Source: Gordonia tangerina
Lineage (GTDB): Bacteria; Actinomycetota; Actinomycetes; Mycobacteriales; Mycobacteriaceae
Direction of reading: 5' to 3'
Length of the DNA stretch: 64,000 nt
Assembly (NCBI RefSeq): GCF_021556435.1
Contig: NZ_JAKGCU010000023.1
Coordinates: 20,192 to 84,191, forward strand
The notes beneath the pieces are model-generated. The model had not been told where the DNA came from, did no database searches, and worked only from the letters and a program-made list of their open reading frames with translations. Position 1 is the first letter of the stretch, and each line of letters begins with the position of its first letter. Below are positions 12,390 through 20,672 of the stretch, piece by piece. The translations under genes and the position numbers were made by a program.

Positions 12390-13349
12390 TCAGCGACGGA
12401 TGGCGCCGTTGACCATCGCTGCAATCGCCACGGCGCCTTGCTGGTTGATGTGATAAGGGTAGGCCAGACTGCCGTTGGACAGTGAGCTCTCATACCAGGG
12501 GGCGATCAGATTGCACGGGTCGTGACCGGCCGATCGGCGGTTGGCGTCGATGAATGTCCCGCCGACCGTGGACGTCGCCCGCCGCAATGCATCACCGGCG
12601 CGGTCGAACACCCGATTCATCCATCGGACGTCGGGATCACTGATCGGCACCATCGGCCAGCAACCGTGACTGCCCATGAACCCGCCGATGCCGACGACGA
12701 TGATCTGGGCGTGGGGCGCCTTGGCGCGGATGGCCCGCAGCGCGGGGCGCACGCGGTTCTCCATCCGCGCGATCCGCCATCGAACCTCGTTCTCGAGGCG
12801 CGGATTGTGTCGACACCGACGATCGTTGAGCGGTGTCGTGTTGCAGTGGACCAGGATCGCACCCCAGCGCATGTCGTTACCACCGATGCTGACCGTGATG
12901 ACCTGTGCATCACGCGGTACCAGGTGTGCTTGGGGTGGCTTGGTTCCACGGTTGGTGCGTTGGGTGGTGCGGTAGAGATCCGGCGCCTGCGCGCCGGCAC
13001 ACGAGGTGTCGATAAACCGGCGCGGTAACGTCATCACCGCGACTATCGCCGGATAGTTGAACGCCGAGCGTTTGCAGCCCAGGAAGTAGTCGGGGGTAGG
13101 GGAGAAGAAGCCGCCGGACGCGCGGGAATCGCCCATCGCGACGTAGGTGCCACCCGTGTAGCGAGCCGGTGTCGCATCCGCCGCCGGAGCCACCACGGTG
13201 CTCAGACCGGTCAGCAGCACGACCGCCAACAGCATCGACGTCAGCACGAGGCGGGCTCGCCGCCTCCCGGCCGGGATGGTGGGCAAGTGACGAGAAACCA
13301 TGTGTGGTGCAACCCCCTGAATGTTCTTTGGGATTGTAGGGGACATCAC
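12390..13349 (-). CDS. Secreted SGNH/GDSL-type esterase
   Basis: 319 residues. The hydrophobic signal segment ARLVLTSMLLAVVLLTGLS is followed by a cleavage-like ADATPA. SGNH block I is AMGDSRASGG (Ser nucleophile), block III is SIGGNDMRWG, and the C-terminal catalytic His is in YPYHINQQGA. Several Cys residues in the mature part suggest disulfides. It is likely an exported lipase or carboxylesterase with a cell-envelope or host lipid ester substrate. The start could be the ATG at 13349 or, better placed for the signal peptide, the ATG at 13301 (MVSRHLPTI), which has a GGGG-containing ribosome binding site. It is convergent with the upstream ABC-F gene. Confidence 0.88.
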   Translation of the reverse strand: MMSPTIPKNIQGVAPHMVSRHLPTIPAGRRRARLVLTSMLLAVVLLTGLSTVVAPAADATPARYTGGTYVAMGDSRASGGFFSPTPDYFLGCKRSAFNYPAIVAVMTLPRRFIDTSCAGAQAPDLYRTTQRTNRGTKPPQAHLVPRDAQVITVSIGGNDMRWGAILVHCNTTPLNDRRCRHNPRLENEVRWRIARMENRVRPALRAIRAKAPHAQIIVVGIGGFMGSHGCWPMVPISDPDVRWMNRVFDRAGDALRRATSTVGGTFIDANRRSAGHDPCNLIAPWYESSLSNGSLAYPYHINQQGAVAIAAMVNGAIRR

Positions 13350-13386
13350 TTCGTTCGCGCGGCCGTAATCCGGATCCGCCGCGGGG

Positions 13387-14121
13387 TCACACGGTTCGCA
13401 ACGCGTCGCACCGGTGGGCGAATCGCGTGATCATCGCGGCCGTCTCGGCGGGCTGGATCAACGGGAACAGGTGGCTGGCCCGCGGAACCACGTGCACCTG
13501 CGCCAGCGGTGAGACAGAGGCGAAGCGCCGCTCATGGATGCGGAACTGGTCCCAGCCGCCGTTGAGAAACTCGATCGGACCCGGATACTGTGCGACCTCG
13601 CTCAGCGCATCGAGATCGGCCAGGGCGTCGACGACATCGCGAATGGAGTGCAGCGCAAGGCCGCCGGCCTCCATGTCACGGGCGACCTGACCACCCACGG
13701 CCATCCGGGTCAGGGCCTTGCTGATCGCCGCCGCCTGCCGGGGCAGGACGCTCGTCGCGGCGCCGAAGGCGCGGAAGGGGGAGGCGAGCAGACGGCTGGG
13801 CTGCGCGGTCGCGCACATCACCACCAGTCCGGCCACCGCATCGGGGTGGCGGCCGGCCGTGGCCATCGCGACGTAGCCGCCGAGCGACATACCGGCGACC
13901 ACCGCAGGTCTGCCGAGTGAATCGATGGCGTCGAGCACCGCCTGCACCGCGCCGTCGATGTCGAATCGTTCGTCGGCTCGCGTTCCGTGCCCGGGGAGAT
14001 CGGGGGTGGCCACCGGGCGGTCGGTGATACCGGCCGCGATGCGGTGGAGGGCCGAGCCGCTGACTCGGAGTCCGTGGACACAGACCACGGGAGTAGGTGA
14101 GACTTCCTGCGCTGCGCTCAT
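13387..14121 (-). CDS. Alpha/beta-hydrolase fold protein
   Basis: About 244 residues with oxyanion motif HGLRVSG, nucleophile elbow GMSLGG, a DxxGHG-like strand end (DLPGHGTRADE), the acid presumably in NGGWDQFRI, and the catalytic His in PRASHLFPL. Length and motifs fit soluble esterases or C-C bond hydrolases. The start is taken at the ATG giving MSAAQEVSPTPVV; the ATG at 14148 would overlap the ABC-F gene stop by 4 bp and is a real alternative for coupled expression. Substrate not predictable. Confidence 0.85.
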   Translation of the reverse strand: MSAAQEVSPTPVVCVHGLRVSGSALHRIAAGITDRPVATPDLPGHGTRADERFDIDGAVQAVLDAIDSLGRPAVVAGMSLGGYVAMATAGRHPDAVAGLVVMCATAQPSRLLASPFRAFGAATSVLPRQAAAISKALTRMAVGGQVARDMEAGGLALHSIRDVVDALADLDALSEVAQYPGPIEFLNGGWDQFRIHERRFASVSPLAQVHVVPRASHLFPLIQPAETAAMITRFAHRCDALRTV

Positions 14122-14144
14122 CGGAGGCCAGTATGCCGTGGGCG

Positions 14145-15701
14145 TCACGGCTTGTCGCGGCCGGCGGGCCGCTCGACGCTCCGGTCGATGCCGATCCGGT
14201 CCAGGAACCCGTGGTCATGCGACACCACCAGCAGCGCACCTTGCCACTGCCGCAGGGCCGCGACGAGCTCTTCGGTGGTGTCGACGTCGAGGTTGTTGGT
14301 GGGCTCGTCGAGTATCAGCAGTGCGGGGACGGGATCGGCCAGCAGCGACATCGCCATGGCCACCCGTAGCCGCTCACCGCCGGACAACTCACCGAGAGCT
14401 CGGTCGGCACGCTTGCCGCGGAACAAGAATCGGGCGAGATGCGCGCGGATCGTCTGTTCGTCGACCTGCGGGTGCGTGACGGCAATCGCGTCGGCGATGC
14501 CCTGCCGGGGGTCGGCGAAGGTGATCTGCTGCGGCACATACGCATACGGAGCCAGTATGCGTCCATCGGTGATCAACTCGGCGATCAACGTGGTCTTTCC
14601 CGAGCCATTGGCGCCCACCAGCGCGACCCGCTCCGGTCCGTCGATCGTCAGCTGGTCGTCGTCGACGATGCGGGCCCGGGTCGCCACCTGCGCCACGGGC
14701 ATCACGATGCGGGCGGTGCGGTCGTCGCGCACCCCGTCGCGTGCGGTGTCGAGTCGCTCCGATGCGGCGGATACATCGTCGCGGTGGGCGTTTCGCAGCT
14801 TTCCCGCCGACACCTGTGCGGCGTCCCGGCGCAGGTGGGCGACGATCTTCGGTACCCGCTTCTCCCGTTCGGCCGTGGCGGCCGTTCGGGCCCGCCGGTC
14901 GAGCTTGATCTGCGCCTCCTTCAGTTCACGGCGCTGTTTGCGCAGGTCGGAGGCTGCGTTGGTGACTGCGGCCTCGGCTGCCTGTTGCTCGGCGTCGAGG
15001 GTCTCTCGATACAGCGAGTAGGGGCCGCCGAACACGCGTACCGAGCCCCGATACAACTCCAGTGTCGAATCGGTCCGTTCGAGTAGCTCGAGGTCATGGC
15101 TGACCGCCATGACCGTGCCCCCGAATCGGTCCAACGCGTCGAAGAGGCGGGCGCGCGACGGTGTGTCCAGGTTGTTCGTCGGTTCGTCGAGCAGCAAGAT
15201 CGACGGGCGTCGGATGAGCTCGGCGACGATCGCGAGCAACGTCGCCTCTCCTCCCGACAACGAACGGACCGTGCGATCGGTGTCGGTGGGCAGCCCCAGC
15301 GCGTCCAGGCTCGCTGCGACCCGTTCCTCGATGTCCCAGTCATCGCCGACGACCGCGAAATCGTGTTCGTCGATAGAACCGCTCTCGATGCGTCGCAGCG
15401 CGTCTCGGATGGCGTCGACGCCGAGCACCGCGGCGATGGTGCGTTCGGGTGCATCGTGGGGATGCTGCGTCACCACACCGACGTCTCCGGCCACGGTGAC
15501 GCTGCCGGTGCGCGGCACGAGGTCGCCGGCGATCAATCGCAGCAGGGTGGACTTCCCGGCGCCATTGGCTCCGACGAGTGAGCAGACCCCGGTGGGGACG
15601 TGCATCGTCAGATGGTCGAAAACGACGGTGCCGTCGGGCCACGCGAACGAGACGTCGGACAGGGTGACGGCCGGCGACGGGTGATGGGTGGATGCGGTCA
15701 T
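14145..15701 (-). CDS. ABC-F family ATPase, probable antibiotic-resistance (ribosome protection) type
   Basis: 518 residues, two ABC domains without membrane segments. Domain 1: Walker A GANGAGKST near residue 38, signature LSGGE, Walker B LLLDEPTNNLD. Domain 2: Walker A GANGSGKTT, signature LSGGERLR, Walker B LILDEPTNNLD. A long, strongly basic alpha-helical linker (LRKQRRELKEAQIKLDRRAR and onward) lies between the domains, where the antibiotic-resistance subgroup carries its P-site-reaching helix. It lacks the C-terminal coiled coil of the other ABC-F protein in this window. A leader with a WhiB7-like promoter and a tiny uORF precedes it, which favours drug-inducible ribosome protection. 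The drug class is not predictable. Confidence 0.9.
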   Translation of the reverse strand: MTASTHHPSPAVTLSDVSFAWPDGTVVFDHLTMHVPTGVCSLVGANGAGKSTLLRLIAGDLVPRTGSVTVAGDVGVVTQHPHDAPERTIAAVLGVDAIRDALRRIESGSIDEHDFAVVGDDWDIEERVAASLDALGLPTDTDRTVRSLSGGEATLLAIVAELIRRPSILLLDEPTNNLDTPSRARLFDALDRFGGTVMAVSHDLELLERTDSTLELYRGSVRVFGGPYSLYRETLDAEQQAAEAAVTNAASDLRKQRRELKEAQIKLDRRARTAATAEREKRVPKIVAHLRRDAAQVSAGKLRNAHRDDVSAASERLDTARDGVRDDRTARIVMPVAQVATRARIVDDDQLTIDGPERVALVGANGSGKTTLIAELITDGRILAPYAYVPQQITFADPRQGIADAIAVTHPQVDEQTIRAHLARFLFRGKRADRALGELSGGERLRVAMAMSLLADPVPALLILDEPTNNLDVDTTEELVAALRQWQGALLVVSHDHGFLDRIGIDRSVERPAGRDKP

Positions 15702-15783
15702 GGAGAGCTCCCTGAGGTGGTGAACGGTAGCCGGCGTGGCGTGATGAGCACGCGGGCGAGTCGGGCCGACCTCAGCGGTTCAT
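15702..15783 (-). promoter_or_regulatory. Leader of ABC-F gene with 3-codon uORF and RBS-proximal stem
   Basis: Reading leftward, a tiny ORF ATG-AAC-CGC-TGA (15783-15772; peptide MNR) precedes the ABC-F gene. Its stop codon lies within CTGAGGT (15775-15769), which is the exact complement of ACCTCAG (15718-15712), adjacent to the GGGAG ribosome binding site of the ABC-F gene. A ribosome stalled on the uORF would cover one arm and could free the binding site. This geometry resembles translation attenuators of erm and ABC-F resistance genes. The elements are seen; the mechanism is inferred. Confidence 0.5.
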
Positions 15784-15833
15784 GACCGGTGAACACTCCT
15801 CGTTGTCGGTGGTGGCGTGATGCCGATGACCTC

Positions 15834-15871
15834 ACGATAGCGCCGCAGGTCCGGAAGACGCCAACTCTTTT
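15834..15871 (-). promoter_or_regulatory. WhiB7-like promoter for the ABC-F gene
   Basis: Reading leftward: an A-rich AAAAGAG (15871-15865) directly abuts a -35-like TTGGCG (15864-15859), followed after 19 bases by a -10-like TATCGT (15839-15834). WhiB7 with SigA is known to need an AT-rich block just upstream of the -35 of resistance genes. The -10 is imperfect and the spacing long, so this is a candidate only. Confidence 0.4.
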
Positions 15872-15891
15872 CTGCCGACCGAGACGCTAAC

Positions 15892-16905
15892 GTGGCCGAT
15901 ATGTCGTTCATCCGCACATCGATCGTCAACCGGGTCGGTGAGATCGTTCTCGACCGGCCTGCCGCCCTCAACGCGCTGGATCAGACCATGATCGACGACA
16001 TGTACCGAGTGTTGTCGGACTGGGGAGACGACGACGGCGTCGACACGGTTTTGGTCACCTCGGCGAGCGAACGCGCTTTCTGCGCCGGCGGCGACATCCG
16101 CGCGATCCGCGACCATGCGCTGGCGGGAGAGGCAGACGCGGTGAGCCACTACTTCGCGAGTGAGTACCGGCTCGATCAGCTCGTGGCCGAGTATCCCAAG
16201 CCGTATGTGAGTGTGATCGACGGCGCGGCGATGGGGGGTGGACTCGGCATCAGTGTGCACGGAGAGGTGCGCGTGGTGACCGAGAGGGCGGTACTCGCCA
16301 TGCCGGAGACCGCGATCGGGTTCGTCCCCGATGTCGGTTCCACCTACTTCCTGCCCCGGCTACCGGACGGAGTGGGCATGTGGCTCGGGCTGACCGGCTC
16401 ACGGATCGGTGGCGCCGATGCCGTCGAGGTCGGTATGGCAACGCATTTCGTCGATTCGGCAGAGATCGACGACGTCACCGAGGAAATCCGCACCGGGGTG
16501 CCGCTGATCGATGTCCTCGGTGGTCGGCGGCATCGTCCGGCCGCGGAGTTGCCGCTGGCCAAGATCAAGGAGTACTTCGTCGACGACAACGTCACCGGCA
16601 TCGTCGGCGGTTTGCGGGGTGCGCTCGGCGACCCGTGGGCCGAGCGGATGGTCGACATGATCGAACAGGCGTCACCGACGAGTCTCTGGGTGACCGCGGC
16701 AATGCTCACCGCCGGTGCGCATTCGGTGCTCGACGAATGCCTGGAGCGCGAATTGCATGCCGCCGAGCAGATCACCGCGACCGCCGACTTCGCCGAAGGT
16801 GTGCGCGCCGTCCTCGTGGACAAGGATCGTCGGCCCCGATTCGATCCGGCATCCATCGATGACGTCGATCCGGAATCGGTGGCGCGCATCGTGGGAGCGG
16901 CCTGA
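15892..16905 (+). CDS. Enoyl-CoA hydratase/isomerase family protein, 3-hydroxyisobutyryl-CoA hydrolase-like
   Basis: About 337 residues of crotonase fold. Oxyanion-hole loops are SERAFCAGGDIRAI and DGAAMGGGLGIS, and the MPETAIGFVPDVGSTYFL block with its Glu and Asp is typical of HIBCH-type hydrolases, as is a length well above the 260 residues of simple hydratases. It likely hydrolyses 3-hydroxyisobutyryl-CoA in valine breakdown. The start could be GTG 15892 or the ATG at 15901 (MSFIRTS). It is divergent from the ABC-F gene, so the leader and promoter of that gene occupy its upstream region. It is convergent with the lipoprotein gene. Confidence 0.88.
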   Translation: MADMSFIRTSIVNRVGEIVLDRPAALNALDQTMIDDMYRVLSDWGDDDGVDTVLVTSASERAFCAGGDIRAIRDHALAGEADAVSHYFASEYRLDQLVAEYPKPYVSVIDGAAMGGGLGISVHGEVRVVTERAVLAMPETAIGFVPDVGSTYFLPRLPDGVGMWLGLTGSRIGGADAVEVGMATHFVDSAEIDDVTEEIRTGVPLIDVLGGRRHRPAAELPLAKIKEYFVDDNVTGIVGGLRGALGDPWAERMVDMIEQASPTSLWVTAAMLTAGAHSVLDECLERELHAAEQITATADFAEGVRAVLVDKDRRPRFDPASIDDVDPESVARIVGAA

Positions 16906-16914
16906 GCCGCTCGG

Positions 16915-17634
16915 TCACGGCGTCGTCTCGAACCACCCCGAGAGTGTCACACTGGCGTCGCTGACGGTGGTTTCGGTTTCGGAGTCCTCGTCGATGTCCT
17001 CGTTGGGTGCGAACGGGTTGCTGTGCGATCGTGTGGCCGCCGAGCAGGTGAAGGTGCCGGCGGCCCGCTCCGACGACATCGCGGTGACCGTCAGCGGACA
17101 TGTCGCGGAGTGATAGTACGTGCCCCCCACCGTGACGCCGACCGACGAATCGATGGGGGCGTCGAGCGGGCCCACCCGCGGACGAACGCCGCCGATCGGT
17201 GGCAGGACGCCACCGGTGAGGTCACCCACCAGTAGTTCCAGCTGTGCACCGTCGTCACCCGGTCCGGTGAACACGAACAACAGGCTGTCCGGCGGCACCG
17301 ACGGATCGGCGTTACCCCACTTGGTGAATCCGTAGCAGGCCGATCCGGCCGCACCGTCGGCACCTGTGCCGGCGATGGCTACGTGCATACTGCCGGAACG
17401 GAACTCGAGATCATGGCCGGCTCGGTCGATTCGTCCCCCGGCCGGTCGTTCGCGGCATTCGGCGGCGTCGACCGGGGCAACCGCGGCCGTGGCCGGTCTC
17501 GAACTCGATGGGCCGTCCGGGTCGTGATCGCCGGACCCGCATCCGGTGAGCGGACCGAGCGTGACCGCCGCGGCCGCAAGCGCGATCACCGGTGTCGAAA
17601 CCCGTCGTGCGGGCTCAGTCCGCAGCGGCGACAA
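16915..17634 (-). CDS. Putative lipoprotein
   Basis: 239 residues. N-terminal basic stretch, hydrophobic core VIALAAAAVTLGP and lipobox LTGC, followed by a Ser/Pro/Asp-rich linker. The mature region carries several Cys residues (CRERP, ACYGF, TCPLTV, FTCSAA) and beta-rich sequence. I do not recognise the family; it resembles mycobacterial Lpq-type lipoproteins of unknown function. The TTG start overlaps the 3' end of prfC by 20 bp; a GTG at 17589 would remove the basic n-region. Probably co-transcribed with prfC. Confidence 0.75.
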   Translation of the reverse strand: MSPLRTEPARRVSTPVIALAAAAVTLGPLTGCGSGDHDPDGPSSSRPATAAVAPVDAAECRERPAGGRIDRAGHDLEFRSGSMHVAIAGTGADGAAGSACYGFTKWGNADPSVPPDSLLFVFTGPGDDGAQLELLVGDLTGGVLPPIGGVRPRVGPLDAPIDSSVGVTVGGTYYHSATCPLTVTAMSSERAAGTFTCSAATRSHSNPFAPNEDIDEDSETETTVSDASVTLSGWFETTP

Positions 17635-19228
17635 GGGGTTCGAGCATCAGGTCGGGATGTTCCTTCTGGATGAACTGCAGTCGCCACTTGTCGCTGAACA
17701 GAGCCAGGAGCGCTCCGTCGGTGCGAGTGAACACCTCAACTCCGCGTTGGCGGCCGAGATCGGCGGCGCTGTCGGCGTCGGTACGCCGGGCCAATGAGTA
17801 GCCGAGCGGTTCGATGGTGGTGTCGACGTTGAACTCGGATTTCATCCGGGCCGTGACCACCTCGAACTGCATCGGCCCGACGGCGGCGAGGACGGGCGAG
17901 GCGTCGCCGCGCAGTTCGTTGCGCAAGACCTGAACCACGCCTTCGCTGTCCATCTGCTCCATCGCCTTGCGGAACTGCTTGTACTTGTCGGCGGTGTTGA
18001 CGCGGATCGCCGAGAAGTGCTCGGGCGCAAACGACGGGATCGGTGGGTACTGCACCTTCGAATCGATGTACAACGTGTCGCCGGGCGCCAACGCCATCGC
18101 GTTCACCAGGCCCACGACGTCACCCGGGTAGGCTCGGTCGACGGTGGAGCGGTCCCGACCGAATACCGCCTGGGCGTACTTGGTGGCGAAGGGTTTTCCG
18201 GTCTGTGCGTGTGTCACCACCATGCCGCGCTCGAATTCGCCGGACACGATCCGCATGTAGGCCAGGCGATCTCGATGACTGGTGTCCATTCCCGCCTGCA
18301 CCTTGAAGACCACGGCGCTGAACGGGTCGGTGACCGACCGAACCGATCCGTCGATATCGGCGCGACCGGCCGGGGGTGGTGCGAGTTCGACCAGCGTCTC
18401 GAGCAGTTGTCGCACACCGAAATTGAGCATGGCCGACGCAAAGATCATCGGCGACGTCTGGCCGGCCAGGAACATCTCCTGATCGTGGTCCTGGCCCATC
18501 TCGCCGAGCAATTCACTCTCCTCGAGCGCTGCCGTCCACTCGTCGCCCTCGCGTGCGGCAGCCGCGTCGCCGTCGAGGATCTCCTCCGGGGCCACCTTCG
18601 CCCCACCGGCGGTACGGGTGAAACGGATGTACTCGCCGCTGCGGCGGTCGAGGAGTCCTCGGAAGTCGCCGGCGATGCCGACCGGGAAGTAGAGCGGTGT
18701 GGGGATGAGGCCGATGCGTTCGGTGATCTCGTCGATGAGTTCGAGCGGCGTCTGGCCGGGCCGGTCCCATTTGTTGATCACGGTGATCACCGGGATGCCG
18801 CGATGGCGACAGACCTGGAACAGCTTGAGGGTCTGCGGTTCGAGGCCCTTGGCGGCGTCGATCAGCATGACCGCGGCGTCGACGGCTGTCAGCACCCGGT
18901 AGGTGTCCTCGGAGAAATCGGCGTGACCGGGGGTATCCACGAGGTTGATGACGTTCGGGACGTCGTCGGTGGAGTGCTCGGAGGCGTAGTTGAACTGCAG
19001 CGCGGTGGAACTCACCGAGATTCCGCGCGCCTTCTCCATCTCCATCCAGTCCGATACCGTCGACTTGCGGCCGGCCTTGCCGTGGATGGCGCCGGCCTCG
19101 CTGATCATGCGCGCGTGCAGCGCCAGCGCCTCGGTCATCGTCGACTTACCGGCGTCGGGATGACTGATGATGGCGAAGGTGCGACGCCGCTTCACCTCGT
19201 GGGACACGGTGGCAGCATCTGAACTCAC
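17615..19228 (-). CDS. prfC: Peptide chain release factor 3
   Basis: 537-residue translational GTPase that recycles RF1/RF2 after termination. G1 SHPDAGKSTMTEAL, G2 region ARGISVSSTALQF, G3 DTPGHADFSEDTYR and G4 NKWDRPG are intact, followed by the RF3-specific domain II/III (TVDRAYPGDVVGLVN, LRNELRGDASPVLAAVGPMQFEVV). Length matches RF3 (about 530) rather than EF-G. Not all mycolata carry RF3. The lipoprotein gene starts inside its 3' end. Confidence 0.95.
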   Translation of the reverse strand: MSSDAATVSHEVKRRRTFAIISHPDAGKSTMTEALALHARMISEAGAIHGKAGRKSTVSDWMEMEKARGISVSSTALQFNYASEHSTDDVPNVINLVDTPGHADFSEDTYRVLTAVDAAVMLIDAAKGLEPQTLKLFQVCRHRGIPVITVINKWDRPGQTPLELIDEITERIGLIPTPLYFPVGIAGDFRGLLDRRSGEYIRFTRTAGGAKVAPEEILDGDAAAAREGDEWTAALEESELLGEMGQDHDQEMFLAGQTSPMIFASAMLNFGVRQLLETLVELAPPPAGRADIDGSVRSVTDPFSAVVFKVQAGMDTSHRDRLAYMRIVSGEFERGMVVTHAQTGKPFATKYAQAVFGRDRSTVDRAYPGDVVGLVNAMALAPGDTLYIDSKVQYPPIPSFAPEHFSAIRVNTADKYKQFRKAMEQMDSEGVVQVLRNELRGDASPVLAAVGPMQFEVVTARMKSEFNVDTTIEPLGYSLARRTDADSAADLGRQRGVEVFTRTDGALLALFSDKWRLQFIQKEHPDLMLEPLVAAAD

Positions 19229-19371
19229 CCGACGAGGCTACCGCCCGGCGCGCTCACCGGGCAAAATCGCGCGCCGGGTCCGAACGTGGTTCGGTTCTCG
19301 CACGTCCACCGTGGTCGCGCGCACGACGCTGCGCGCGCGAACAAGTGGTGGACGCGCGAGGAAGGTGGTGG

Positions 19372-20388
19372 CTATTCGAACGGGACCGGCGGCATCTTGA
19401 CGACCTGTGCGGCGTAGCTGAGGCCGGCGCCATAGCCGAGCAGCAGCGCGGTGTCGCCGGGCTTGGCGGCACCGGTGGACAGCAGTTCTTCCATGGCCAG
19501 CGGGATCGACGCGGCCGAGGTGTTGCCGGTGTGCTCGATGTCGTTGGCGACCGGAACGCCCTCGCGCAGGTGCAGCGTCTTGGCGAGCAGGTCGTTGATG
19601 CGCGTGTTGGCCTGGTGCGGGACAAAGACGTCGACGTCTTCGGAGCCGATCTTGGCGGCCTCGAGCGCGCGCTGGGCGACCTTGCCCATCTCGAAAGCGG
19701 CCCAGCGGAACACCGCAGTTCCCTGCAGCCGCACGTACGGCCGCTGGGTGCGGTCGCTGTCGAGGAAGGTGACCCAGTCGATGTCCTGGCGGATCGCGTC
19801 GAACTGCGAGCCGTCGCTGCCCCAGACGACCGGCCCGAGCTGCTGATCCTCGGTCGGCCCGACCACCACGGCGCCGGCACCGTCGCCGAAGATGAAGCAG
19901 TTGCTGCGGTCGGTCATGTCGAGCGTGACCGACAGCTGCTCGGCGCCGATCACCAGGACGTGGGTAGCGCTTCCGCCGCGCACCATGTCCGACGCCAACG
20001 CCATCGCGTAGCCGAAGCCCGCACAGCCCACGGTCACGTCGAATGCGGGAACGCCGTTGGCGCCCAGTTCGGTGGCGACCCTGGTCGCTCCGGCCGGCGT
20101 CAGCAGCAGGTGGGTGTTGGTGGCGAGGATGACCGCGTCGATGTCGGAACCGGACAGCAAGGCGTTGGCGATCGCTGTGCGGCCGGCGTGGACGGCCATT
20201 TCGGTAACGTCCTCGTCGCGGCGGGCGAAGCGGCGGGTCTTGATGCCGGTCCGGGTGTAGATCCACTCGTCCGACGAGTCGATGTGTTCACAGATCTCGT
20301 CGTTGGTGACGACCCGTTCGGGCCGATAGGCACCGATGCCGAGCATCCCGATGTTGTTGATCCCGGTGGTGTCCGCGATGACAGCCAT
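19372..20388 (-). CDS. fabH: Beta-ketoacyl-ACP synthase III (FabH)
   Basis: 338-residue KAS III. The catalytic triad is Cys at about residue 122 (VGCAGFGYA), His in [10 protein letters not shown] and Asn in [11 protein letters not shown]. Segments such as [19 protein letters not shown] and the long LSYAAQVV end match M. tuberculosis FabH, which condenses long-chain acyl-CoA with malonyl-AcpM to link FAS-I to FAS-II in mycolate synthesis. The start MAVIADTTG is preceded by AGGGAAAGGGA; an upstream in-frame ATG at 20430 is less likely. It lies downstream of a close paralogue on the same strand, separated by 284 bp that holds its own promoter motif and a repeat. Confidence 0.93.
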   Translation of the reverse strand: MAVIADTTGINNIGMLGIGAYRPERVVTNDEICEHIDSSDEWIYTRTGIKTRRFARRDEDVTEMAVHAGRTAIANALLSGSDIDAVILATNTHLLLTPAGATRVATELGANGVPAFDVTVGCAGFGYAMALASDMVRGGSATHVLVIGAEQLSVTLDMTDRSNCFIFGDGAGAVVVGPTEDQQLGPVVWGSDGSQFDAIRQDIDWVTFLDSDRTQRPYVRLQGTAVFRWAAFEMGKVAQRALEAAKIGSEDVDVFVPHQANTRINDLLAKTLHLREGVPVANDIEHTGNTSAASIPLAMEELLSTGAAKPGDTALLLGYGAGLSYAAQVVKMPPVPFE

Positions 20389-20439
20389 GCGTGTCCCTTT
20401 CCCTATGCGACCCGACATAGACGGTCTCACATTGCGGCC

Positions 20440-20453
20440 CTACTGGGAAGTAG
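20440..20453 (-). promoter_or_regulatory. Palindrome CTACTTCCCAGTAG upstream of fabH
   Basis: Reading leftward: CTAC-TTCCCA-GTAG, 52-65 bases upstream of the fabH start. It matches the TTAC-TTCCCG-GTAA element at nearly the same distance (49-62) before the second KAS III gene. Likely a shared operator; the regulator is not identified. Confidence 0.55.
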
Positions 20454-20532
20454 CCCGTTCGTCGTTGCCGGCGTGTACACGGTGTTGCGGGGGACACGGC
20501 CGTGTGCTGGACGGGGAGCGGGCGGGTTTCGT

Positions 20533-20662
20533 GATCTCGATACGCCGCGGGCTCGCTGCGCTCGCTCGCGTCTACTCGATCACCGGGTGGCGGCGAGTCC
20601 TCTGTATCGAAACCCTTGGGTTGAGTAGGTGACGAGCGTAGCGAGGAGCCGTATCGAAACCC
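20533..20662. repeat. Intergenic inverted-repeat pair (GATACG...CTACTCGAT type)
   Basis: Two related units face each other: about 20533-20584 (TCTCGATACG through GCTCGCTGCGCTCGCTCGCG to CTACTCGATCA) and about 20618-20662 (GTTGAGTAGG through GAGCGTAGCGAGGAGC to GTATCGAAAC). Each is itself imperfectly palindromic. Related copies lie near 63508-63751 and, degenerate, near 25305-25350. Confidence 0.7.
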
Positions 20663-20672
20663 ACCCCACACC

